The translations under genes were made by a program, and so were the position numbers. From contig NC_045138.2 of the NCBI RefSeq assembly GCF_008831285.2, forward strand, positions 36,757,115 through 36,821,114: a stretch of DNA of 64,000 bases, in the 5' to 3' direction. Under the pieces are notes generated by a model, which was given only the letters and a program-made list of their open reading frames with translations, was not told the origin of the DNA and did not search any database. Positions 13,294 through 23,444 of the stretch are shown one piece after another; within the stretch, counting starts at the first letter, position 1; every line of letters starts with the position of its first letter. Source of the DNA: Nymphaea colorata. Lineage: Eukaryota > Streptophyta > Magnoliopsida > Nymphaeales > Nymphaeaceae.

Positions 13294-14030
13294 GACTGCT
13301 CCTACAAAATTTTACAACTTAGACTCAAACTTTGTGGTTTTTTAATACAATTCAAAGCAGTTGGCAGACAAAACTGGTTGTCAAGTCGCCATTCCCAATA
13401 AGGCCAAGTAGTTCGACATGCCACATGGAAGTCAGAAAGCGATAATCAGTAAACAGAGTAATTCGACTAAAATGAGGCATGTTCTATCAGTTCAAGAGCA
13501 CCCAAAGAACTTGTAGGATGACCAGGTATATAGACCAGTCCAAAGCTCTTTATCTTTCGAGCATAAAAATAACCGACGGCCCACCAGAGAGCCCTTTCCA
13601 ACTGAGCGAGAGAGAGGGAAATACCCTCTTGACCTGCCAAACAAGAGAGGGCTGCGACACCCCTAGTAACCAGAAGGGTGCCACGGCGCCCTTCCCGTTC
13701 AGAGAGAAAGAAAAACGAGGGTGGGAGAGACCTTTGAAGGATGAAGACGCCAGTGAACAATACAGTGAAGGACGCCGGCAAACAATACAGTGAAGGACGC
13801 TGACAACGAGGAGCAGCTTCGTGAAAGGGCAAATCGGAGGAGATTTGGGGCGACGGAACTCTTCGCTCCACAAAATCTCCTTTTGACGGAAATAAATTCT
13901 CTTTTTTAACAAGGAACCCCAGTGAAAAACTTTCTTCTCATGTTTGTTTCCCAATAAGAACTATCATTTTCCAGGCAAGATGAAGGTTGAAACTAATGGT
14001 GCCTTAGATCAAAGCTTGGTTCTATAAGGG
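13294..14030 (-). promoter_or_regulatory. RPC4 5' flank and probable 5' UTR
   Basis: Upstream of the RPC4 ATG. A pyrimidine-rich tract ending ttttgtag lies 8 bases before the start codon and looks like the acceptor of a leader intron. The probable leader exon is in the more GC-rich 13550-13900 stretch. A 20-base word (aacaatacagtgaaggacgc) is present twice with a 25-base period at 13756-13775 and 13781-13800. No clear TATA box was found. Confidence 0.4.
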
Positions 14031-14380
14031 CCTGTTTGATTGTCGGGTGAAATTTAACGTGGTAAATTTACCATAGTAAATTTTTCTGAAAAAATTTGCA
14101 TGATGAAATTTCTCTCTCTTCCAATCTGAAGCTCTGTTTGATGCACAAGAAGAATTTAATGTGGTAAATTTAACCCTGTTTGATGCACATGAATAATTTA
14201 ACGTGGTAAATGTTGTTTTTTTTTTCTTCTCCTCCCATGTAGAATGTTGTTCAACGTGACTGCGTCTTTCCCAGTTGCATGAGATTCGCCATATACCTCG
14301 GCAAACTCATCATAGTATCTCCATACTTTTGGCCCTCTGTACTTTTTCCTATTCAGATATTTCTAAAAAAATTCATGTGT

Positions 14381-14799
14381 TCATATATGACACAAACAAA
14401 AACATGTGTGACAAAACCTAACAGTATGAATTGTATAATTTACCTCAATGTAGTCATTCCATACTTGGGGGTCGACCTCAATACATTTGTTAGTTGGGTC
14501 GTAGCCAAACCCACTTGTATTCAACATTTCCTTCATCACTGACAAGTTGGGTTTGGACTTCAATTTGTTTTTTATTTTGTCTTTAGTGAATTTAGGACCA
14601 GATCTTTCAATCATGCTTTTTTCAATAGCTGTGTATGCTCCATCATGCTTTTTTCAATAGCTGTGTATGCTTTAGGCTTCAAACCTCCACCAGATTTCAT
14701 GTCATGCATGCGTGACTGCTCCACAAGAAGCTAAACTAAGTAATCAATTTGTGGTTCAGTCCACGTAAGATTTTCCCCTGAAGGACCGCTGTCTTCCAT
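14381..14799 (-). pseudogene. Broken Myb/SANT-like DNA-binding ORF of the transposon
   Basis: Starts at the ATG 14799-14797 (MEDSGPSGENLTWTEPQIDY). It shows the layout of a Myb/SANT-like (Myb_DNA-bind_3 type) domain: WTEPQIDYLV, LLVEQ, GLKPKAYTAIEKSM, FTKDKIKNKLKS, LNTSGFGYDPTNKCIEV and VWNDYIE, then a plausible donor (gag|gtaaat) near 14444. Two lesions break it. One is an in-frame TAG at 14731-14733. The other is a 32-base tandem duplication (14610-14639 copied at 14642-14671), which shifts the frame because 32 is not a multiple of three. In PIF/Harbinger elements this ORF binds the ends and helps the transposase. The family call is from motif order only. Confidence 0.6.
14610..14671. repeat. 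32-bp-period tandem duplication in the transposon ORF
   Basis: Thirty identical bases (tcatgcttttttcaatagct and flanks) occur at 14610-14639 and again at 14642-14671. This is the frame-breaking lesion in the Myb-like ORF. Confidence 0.95.
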
Positions 14800-16204
14800 G
14801 GTAACGTTTTCTACAAAAAGAAGTTGTTCTGTCTATGAAGATGAATCAAAACAGGTCTGAAGTGCAGTAAACATTTTCAACACTAGCCGTTCAAATGTGG
14901 CATTTAAGGTTCTCTTCTCGGCCTTTTTACTCTTTTAACCGTAAAAAATAATAGAAATAGAACATGCACAATAGTTGATCTCACAGCTGTTCTTAGTTTA
15001 TGACTTAGAATCTCTCTCGCATAGCATGGTCAGTTAAGTGCTAATCTTTTGCACCCAAATGTCGTAGCTCAAGTGGTAATCAATGATTACAATGAATAAA
15101 ATAGAGTTACTCTATACGAAGTTTCACAGCAGGAAATGGGAAAAAATTATTTTACTGTCTTTTGGCTTTCTTCTGCAACGCAAGACTTAAAACAAGCAAA
15201 CCAACAAAGAATTCCAGAATTCAGTTTCACAAACTCAGCCACAGGAAATGACAGAAATACAGGCATCTGGGTCTGATTTTTCCATCCCTCCATTACACAA
15301 TATAGCAAAAAATAAAATTGAAATTTGAACTAGATAAACTCAAGGTATAAGAGATGGCTACAGAAATCAGCAATGCGAAACGAAGGAATTCAAAAACTAT
15401 GATGAATGAGAAAAATAAAAAACTAGAGGAATGCCCTAATCGGTGGTTCAGAAGTTTGCCCTGACGCGAGAGAGAGAGGAATTTACCTGGCAGATGTCCC
15501 TCCTGCTCGACCCTGGCAATGAAAGAAGGTTAGAGAGATGTCTGGCTAGCTCGATCGTGGCGGAGAAAAAAGGCGGCAGAACGGTGACGGAATGAGAGAA
15601 TGTTACAGAAAACTCTCAACAGCATATAGGTATGGTCAACAAAATCGATCGTAGAAAGAGAGAGAGACTCTCCCACCTCTTGACGAGAAGAAAAAATTGT
15701 GTTAAGAAGCCCTAAAAAGCAAGGGGAACAATAAAGATGAACAATCGATAGATTACCACTTGCAGCAAACTAAGATGCCTCTTGCAAACCCTAGAATGAA
15801 TCAGATGGATCAACGATAGGGAGGAGAGCCACAACGTCAATTTGATACGAGATCTGGCAAGCAGTAAGAGGGAGATTAAGTAGACAAGAGGGAAAGGGAG
15901 AAAGAGAAGTCATCAGCAAGAGCAAGAGAGAAAGCGAACCGGCGGAGGAGCGGAGCGGCGACGCCTCTGGTGCAACGGTGAGAAGGCAGGAATGAGGGGT
16001 GCTATACGGGCTTCGAAAAGAAAATGTGGAGCTCCATTTTACGTTAAACGGGTGAAATTTCACCCCGTTTGTTTCAAACGTTTTCAGTCGGGCGGGTCAT
16101 ATTTCAACATCTTCCAGATATTTCACCCCACCCTAAGGATCCGAATCCAGACCACCCATTTAATGACTACATGACAGAGCTGCATTTAAACAAATTAGTC
16201 GTAT

Positions 16205-16206
<2 letters not shown>

Positions 16207-16238
<32 letters not shown>

Positions 16239-16330
16239 GTTACAGATAAATATATAAAAGAAACTCTTTTTCTTAGTGGCTGACATAAGTGAATGCATAG
16301 CCAACCATGTAATTGTTTGTCACCTTCCCG

Positions 16331-16364
<34 letters not shown>
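16207..16364. repeat. GA and TA microsatellites
   Basis: A (GA)n tract at 16207-16235 and a (TA)n tract at 16332-16364. Confidence 0.95.
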
Positions 16365-16366
<2 letters not shown>

Positions 16367-18571
16367 CAACTTTGAATGGAAATATCAAATAAAATTAGGT
16401 TCTGGTCGTTCCCCAAGTACAGAAGAACTTAATATCTGTACACATGCTTACTGAGGATCCACCCTTATCTTCTGAGTCCTATGTTGATCAGTTCTTTTCA
16501 TGGGTTAATTTAAATATTATGCTATGTTGGTTGGCTGATGATCTTACACCATTCCGTGGTGAAGAATCGTTTGCCGCTTTCTATTAAAACTTCAAGCCGT
16601 ACGACAGAGGATGAGATTCATGAGCACACAATTTTTTGAATTTTTCCAAACTACAGGGTAGTTGCAAATTTTGCATAGATTTGGCTCATCAACCGCCTAA
16701 AGACGCAAGTATGGAGTAGTTTCATGCTTGTGGTAAAAAACCGGAAGCTACTTTCTAGTCAAGAACTCTCTGGTTATATGCATGTAACATGCTCTTTAAC
16801 ATCTACCATCAATAAACAGACAATGACGATGACGATGACAATGAATGACTTATTTTCACCATCTTCCATGGCCATGGCCATGATGCAATGCAGCCATAAC
16901 ATGCATCCATCCCCATGTCACGACCGCTTCCGAATCGGGATTGATGGCACCTTACATGATGATGGTTACATGTCATGTCATGGTGATTGAGTGGGGAAAA
17001 AAAAAAATCTGACAGTCATTACTCTAACACTAGCATACCAGAGAAGCACATGCCGATGACATAAAAATGAATACCTCCCGAATAAACATTTTTCTCATAT
17101 TTTTTAAATTAACAAATTTCAAAAATGCCCTAACGTTTTTGTGAAATTGTGCAATCACCCCGAAACTTCAATACAATTATACAATTGGGTTAAAGTTAAA
17201 AGTTGAAATGTTCAACGGTCAGCCTTTTGTGATAAGAATATTAATATGTGTGAATACTGACCATTTTAATTATTAGTTGAGCCAGAAATATAAACCTAGA
17301 ACCAGACTTGAACTAGTTGCAAATTAAAACCCCTTGTCTGTATTGCATCTTGGGGTTTCCCAGTAGCAAATTTCTGCGAGATTCAAACTGAGACTGCTCC
17401 TCTGACACTCATAAATCCGCCTCTGACATTCATATTCCATCTTCTTCATGATTTAATGATTTGGGTGTTCCTCTTCCTACCTGGATCCCAAAGCAACTTT
17501 AAATCAAGAAGGGAAAGTCCATTGATTTCAGCCTCTCATTCAATCGCCGTCTTCTGAATGATTTTAAATTTCAAATTCATGTCAGTGATATGCGTGGCCA
17601 TTCTTTTCGTTAACAGTTTTCACATGTTTTAGTCATTGTGCAATATTAACCTTTTTTTTTTATAGTTGAACACTATTATATGTGCATCTGACATGCATTT
17701 TTCTACTCCATTGGGTAAAATCTTCATACCACTCACGGAATTGAATTGAAATAGTAACACACGACCAATGTTTAATCAATTTGAATTTGGGACAGCTATT
17801 CGAAATGAAACTCTTAAAAGAAATATTTATTATTTTAATATCAGCGGATACATAACTATGTCTTTTGGATTGTAGCAAGAACGATACGAGGAAACCGCAA
17901 CGGCTCAGACTGTAGATCATCTAACTCCAAGACGGCCACAGCTCATCCTCATCATTGTCAACTCTTTTGGATCTAGCTGATCAGCCCAAAATTTTGACCC
18001 AGGAAACCAGGGGAATCTTTGAAATTTCAATGCCAAACAGGACTTCAGCAAATTCTTTGGGTAGTTCCATTCTGCAATTATAAAGTGAACAAAGTTAAGA
18101 CTTTTTTTTTGCCAATTATAACTCGCATCTACTTATCGTCACATGGCCAACATGCGTTGTATCCAAGATCTTAGTTTTTCCTATAAAACTTGAAAGGCCG
18201 ACCTACTTGTGAACCTCAATTTTTTCCTTCTTTTCTATTCATGTGCAACATTTTCTAACCGTACTATACGTCACTAAACATTTTTAATGTCTCTTTTATT
18301 TTCAATGCATATTTAATGAAAACCAAACCTTCGACTCTAGAGTCTTTTTCTTTTTTTAATAAATGAAAAATCAGATTCTAACGCGGTTTTCGGCCTACAA
18401 AATATTCTACCCGGTGCATGAAAAAACATAACTTTGTTTTCATCTTCATCTTTCTGGACGAAATTAATATCATACTTGTGATATACTTACTTTTCATCAG
18501 AAAAGCACTTATTCGTTACGAGATATATAACTATCTCATCACAGTTTCCAGTACGCCTCATGGAAATGCAC

Positions 18572-18573
18572 AG

Positions 18574-18599
<26 letters not shown>
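18572..18599. repeat. (GA)n microsatellite
   Basis: Uninterrupted GA dinucleotides, 28 bases. Confidence 0.95.
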
Positions 18600-18604
<5 letters not shown>

Positions 18605-19412
18605 AGGTTGACGATGGCGATAGTCGAAAGCATTAATGAGCTTTAATTAATTACTGGTTGTATTTCGATGGCAGCTCAGATATATTGTCCGTTCTCATTA
18701 TAATTTATTCCACAGTCCATCCACGACTCTACGATCATAATGGTGATGTTGATGATGATGGTACGACGACGACGATGATGATGATGTTGGTGGTCGGAAA
18801 AGCCAGATGTCATGCAGAGTTAGTCACCATGCATCTCCGCTAGCTGGTGCATGTGTTCATGCAGGCATGCATGCTCTTCCCCAATATCTCTTCTTTCTTG
18901 TCATGAAAATATGTGCATTTGAGCTCTCGAATGCATTGCCTTCCTGTCTGAGCTCTTCTGTTCCACTTCCGGCGAAGACTTCATTATATCCTAGGAAGCA
19001 AAAACAGGGGAAAAGAAAGGAAAAGAAGACAGGCCATGTGATATATAGTCCTCATCCTTTTCGAGTTTCCTTCTAACGATGCACAGATTTTCATGGGAAG
19101 GACAGATCCCTGCAGAAGACTAGAGAGAGTAAATGAGGCAAATTTCTTGGGGCTGCCTCATTGGCCATCCCCAGACTTGGGTTGAATGAGGCATTGAATG
19201 CATTGAGGCGCTTAAAAGGGAGGGAAGGGTGTCCCTTCTTTTGAAGGGCAGTAGGATCGAAGAGACCTTCAATTGCCCTGACATGGGTGTCCCCAAACGT
19301 GTGCCCGTCTTCCCCTCTCTCACATGTTCCTTAGGTACTGCCCTTCCTTGGCCAGCCCCCCTTTAGCCCTCTCCCGTCTCCGTCTTTGGGGTTTATGATC
19401 TGCACCTGCTTC

Positions 19413-19426
19413 TAGGGTTTAGGGTT
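19413..19426. promoter_or_regulatory. Telomere-like box
   Basis: The sequence tagggtttagggtt is a telo-box type motif, common near transcription starts of plant growth and translation genes. It sits beside a GC-richer patch, but no recognisable coding exon follows on either strand, so it may be only an interstitial telomere-like repeat. Confidence 0.35.
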
Positions 19427-22400
19427 GGTCGAAAAGGTCCGCCATGGTGATAAATGAATGAATCACCTGTTAGAGATGCCGGCCAGTGGGTGGAAAACTT
19501 TTGCCTTTTTTAAAATGCTTTCTTTCATCACTTGTTCACTTAAATGTGTGTTGGAAGATCTATGCATGCAATATGAAGGGTTTGAAAATTGTTGACACAT
19601 GCAATCAGTAGAGTAAAGAAGGTTCTAAATACCAATTGGACACAGACAGTCATACATATAAATATATGAACCGGCTTCTTTTCAAGCCAACTTGGTCCAA
19701 AACTTTTATGTTTTACCAACTTGAGACTATTGTATCTACCTATGGGCAGCAAAGTGTACCTTGCAAATGGTATCTGCAGTCTTTGGCAGAGAACTCATTC
19801 TTAATACAACAGGTTATAAATTCTGTTAACAAATCCTGTTTGCAGAGATATTAATTAGTTGGCTGTATGGCTCTCTTCATTCGAAGCAGCCTCTTGTTTT
19901 CCGGTAGAAATGTGCTAGATTCTGATTGGAAGAGTTAAAAGCCTGGAACCCACCTCCATCCTTTGCATGGGAATTGCCAAGGCACCGGTTGCAACTGAGA
20001 GAGCAGAGGCCTCGCCAAAATTATGAGAGGTAAAACGATGGTGCGGAAGGAAAATGTGCCGTGTCAGAAATGGTGACACTCAGATATAACAACACTTATT
20101 CCTTTGCAGCCTCTGTACCAATTTACCAAGCATAGAAATAAATGCAAAAATAAAGTCATAGTTGCTTTCTAGGCGGGTACGGCTCATTCATGTCATTCAA
20201 TGCCTCCGAGTCCTTAGCTGTTCACGCTATGCTCGCCGTGGATGGGATCGAGATCGAGTTCACCAAACATTGCGGAAGAGATCTTGAACTTGGTAGCGTT
20301 TTAACGATTGATTTTGTGAACTTGGAGCATCGATACTTCAATTATATATCCTGAGTTTTTGTTAGGAAAAGGTGGTTGAGATGATCCAATTGTTTGTGTG
20401 TAACTGCGATTAATTACTACATCCATAATGAGCCAATTGTTTATCAGATCCTTATCATTCTCTCTTCATAATCGTGATCAACTTAAGAAAATATTATGCG
20501 TATAGGCCCATCAGAGATTGGTGCAGTGATATCTCAAAGTCTGGGTCTCTAGATATTGAAAATCAACGGCCGACGACGGAAACGCCCACATTTGGCAGAC
20601 AGATCGTCCTGTAAAGTAGACGTTGACAGGTTGAGTTAGATCCATGATCACTCAGAAGTCAGACATGATTCATTCTAAGTATAATTTGGAAGAAAAGGAA
20701 ACGTATGTTTTCAGTATATTCTAATCCTCTTTAGGTTCTACTTTATTACTATAATTTGAAAGCCACCAACGTGACTTGCAAGGGGGATTTTGCAGACCCA
20801 CCAACAAGGAAATTTCACATCTTTTAGAATATCTTTATCATGAAAAATCGAATAAATGTTTTATTTCAAGTTTGGGACTTTGTTGACCGAACTTTTACTA
20901 AGATACGTGTTGGGAGACTTTCTGTTTTTATGTGAATAATGCGTTGGCATTTTGGAAAGTTAACTAACTTTCAAAGCAAGCAAAGTTGAGGAAATCATTA
21001 TGTCACAGCCTACCCTTCAAGCTGCCTCTTAAAGGTCCATCCATTGAGAAAATTTTTAAAATTAAAAAAGAAAGCTTGTCTGCTAAAGATTGTTCAACTC
21101 AATCGGATTTTTCGGTACCAACTTCCTTATGTCATGATTTCGTCAAAGAAACCTATGATCAGGCAAGGTACGCGACCCAGATCACGGAATCGAGTGGAAA
21201 AAACACAACCAAGTTCATGAACTCGATCACAATGTTTTTCTATTGCAATCACATTATAGGTGATGATGAACTCGGCCTCTTTATTGCATAGTGACCGATG
21301 ATGCGCGCGAGTCTTGCTCCTTTGGATCTAAAGGGAGAAACTTTGGATCTTGGTCATCATTCAGGTGATGCCGAATGTCCCAACTTGCTACACTTTTGAC
21401 CGTGCGAACTGAAAATCAAATCAAACAGTCTTGAATCCCAATGAGAGTCACATACTCCCAATAAAATTTGGCTCACATTCCCACAAAAAGCTGAGGCAAA
21501 TCTCTATTACCAGATATGGATTAGTAAAATTACTGCGGTTAAGCGCCTTTTTTTGTTAGAGGGAGGGGAAGAATGTTTCCCCTTTCTTAGCATCTGACCT
21601 TTTGTCTGCTGTAAATTCATCTGTATAAGGACCACCGCAGACGAAGACACCCTAAACGAAAAGTGATCAGAAGCTAGCTTCGACCAACATGGTAGAATCC
21701 TCTTAATGGGGGCTTCATCAGTCACAACGGATCAAGAAGCTGGTCATGATCTCCCTTCTCGACCAAGCCAAGATCCTCACTGCCACTGGAGTGGGCGCTG
21801 TGGGGCTTTCTGGATACACCATTCTTCTCAAGCCAACACAGACAGAATCGTGTAATTCTTCTCAAACAAACACACAGACAGAACGCGTCCACCTATCTTG
21901 AGTTCGAGACTTCGAAATATCAGGTGCGGTTCCTTAATTAGAAGGAAAAAGGAAAAGAAAGTACCCAAGTTCGATGGTGCTTCCAAAATGTTTGTTTGAA
22001 CTTCATGAATGGCAAATGAAGCCAAACGAGAAGGGAGAGCAGAGGTGAAGAGTGTCACAGACCCATGTTTTAAGGGAAAGGGACCCTTCCAAGCTGACTG
22101 ATGTGTCTCGTGGTATGGAAAGAGTGCCAAGAGCTTTGTCCTCTTCACAGATACTGTTGTCCATCCTGCCTGCTAATTCACATCCATTTTGGCATCTTCC
22201 ACTCAATAATTGAATTCTGAACATGTAAAGGGAAAAGGGGTTCCTAATCACATCTTTGACGTATTGGGTTTTCTCATAATTTTGTTTTGTTCACAATTCA
22301 CAAGACTTGATCGCCAAGAGAGAGAGAGAGAGAGAGCTTGTAACTTTAAGTCCTACCAACTTTTCTCTTCCAACCTCAGAATCCATCAAAATATGGAACC

Positions 22401-22715
22401 TGTCCATATGAAAGCTGATGGTGCCAAGAGGAATCAAACAAAAACCAATTTTGCATAAGAGTATCAGAGAGAAAGGAACAGCAGCGGCAAAAAAATGTAG
22501 CGGTATCATAAACAGGAAAACCCCTGTGCATGCAGCAAACGAACTCCAAACTGCTCGACTGTAGAAAAATTTACATTTTTGAGAAAAAAAAATGCCATCT
22601 CTAATGCAGTACATCATCCTCAGATTGAAAAGAAGGGGTAAAAAAAGCGGGGGAAAAGGGATTTGGTGTAGAAGAGAAGAAATAAGAAGAGGCGGTCAGG
22701 GATTCCCATGGCCGG

Positions 22716-22976
22716 CTACCTGTTATGCAAAGGATTAGAACCAGTGGGCGTCCTCCTTTTATCACCAACAAGAAGCCCATCTCCACCATCTCCTCTGTCA
22801 GAGCCGTCTCCACTCACAGCAGAAGCTGGACCGAAGTATGAAAAGGACCCAACTTTGAATCTTGTGAAGCTGGAACCAGAAGCCATGGAGTTGGAAGCCA
22901 GAGCGAGAAACGGACGCCCTGTCGATGATAGAACCAGGAAGAAAAGGCAACAAGCAAGTGGATATCTCAAGCCCAT
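22716..22976 (-). CDS. CLE-type secreted signalling peptide precursor
   Basis: An 86-aa single-exon precursor of an extracellular plant peptide hormone. CLE peptides are cut from the precursor, hydroxylated on Pro, and bind CLV1/BAM-type leucine-rich-repeat receptor kinases. Residues 1-27 form a signal peptide (MGLRYP, then the hydrophobic core LACCLFFLVLSS, then a small-residue stretch ending ALA). A low-complexity Ser/Gly/Asp region follows. At the extreme C-terminus is the 12-residue CLE motif RRTPTGSNPLHN (bases 22757-22722), preceded by DK and followed by one Arg and the stop. Gly6, Asn8, Pro9, Leu10, His11 and Asn12 match the consensus. Ser7 replaces the usual Pro, as in CLE20 and CLE40; Thr3 is unusual. 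I chose the ATG at 22976 for its strong context (agcATGG); an in-frame ATG 11 codons upstream has weak context. Which CLE subgroup it belongs to cannot be told from sequence alone. Confidence 0.85.
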   Translation of the reverse strand: MGLRYPLACCLFFLVLSSTGRPFLALASNSMASGSSFTRFKVGSFSYFGPASAVSGDGSDRGDGGDGLLVGDKRRTPTGSNPLHNR

Positions 22977-23407
22977 GCTTTCCTCTCTGGGCTGGAAATT
23001 GAAAAACATGAAAAAGGATCTTGTCCTGCTCACAAACCCCCAAAAACAGAAAGGAGCGAAGAAGCTTTGTAACGCCTAAGAGAAGGCTCCTTGTGCTTTT
23101 CTTGGAGCCCCTACTAAAACCAGAGGAAAGACTGCAATTTTGAACTCAGATCCCCATGAGAAGAAGTTGGTCTGTTTGCTTTCAATGGCTTTTAAATCTG
23201 TAAGGAACAAGACCGCCTGGGATTCTGGAACTTGTTCGGTCAATGGCTCTAAGGCACATGCAGTGGCGATAGAGAGAGTGAAATTCAATTTGCTGCAGCT
23301 GCTTTTGGAACCTTCTGAACCAGCGCCCATTTGACTTTTATCTGCAGATTCTACCACCACCTATGATGCCATGAGAAGAAAAAGAAACTCAGGATGAGGA
23401 AGATCGC

Positions 23408-23444
23408 TTTCTCTCTCTCTCTCTCCCGCTCCCTCTCTCTCTCC
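23408..23444. repeat. CT-rich tract upstream of the CLE gene
   Basis: Imperfect (CT)n, read as GA on the CLE coding strand, about 430 bp upstream of the chosen ATG. GA/CT tracts are frequent in plant promoters and leaders. Confidence 0.8.

Larger units (their letters stand above)
14031..16081. mobile_element. Decayed PIF/Harbinger-like DNA transposon
   Basis: About 2 kb with related, imperfect inverted ends. The left end begins gcctgtttgattgtcgggtg and continues aaattt. The right end carries aaatttcacccc followed by gtttgtttcaaacg, i.e. the same words inverted. The right end also contains a perfect 16-bp palindrome, gggtgaaatttcaccc (16050-16065). Subterminal words ctgtttgatgcaca and gtggtaaat recur at 14130-14210. 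The interior holds a broken Myb/SANT-like ORF of the kind that accompanies the transposase in PIF/Harbinger elements. No transposase (DDE) ORF was seen, so the copy is not autonomous. Exact ends and target-site duplication are not settled. Confidence 0.55.
16082..22715. other. Gene-poor spacer left of the CLE gene
   Basis: About 6.6 kb with no ORF I can assign. It holds GA and TA microsatellites, a run of gatgac/gatgat trinucleotide-like repeats (16820-16850, 18735-18785), a GC-richer patch at 19120-19430 with a telomere-like box, and small unrelated ORFs at 18807-19076 and 20986-21291 without recognisable motifs. Confidence 0.5.

Noticed and set aside
13467-13954. Two 134-codon minus-strand ORFs upstream of RPC4
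   Set aside because: They overlap each other in different frames, lie in the probable RPC4 leader and have no recognisable motif.
16801-16860. gatgac-rich ORF as an acidic protein
   Set aside because: Low-complexity trinucleotide-like repeats without splice or family support.
19154-19192. Short hairpin gcctcatt...aatgaggc as a microRNA precursor
   Set aside because: The perfect stem is only 8 bp and no known mature plant microRNA sequence is present.
22708-23079. 123-codon plus-strand ORF starting MAGYLLCKG
   Set aside because: It is the reverse shadow of the CLE precursor. It has no family motif, while the minus strand has a signal peptide and a C-terminal CLE motif.
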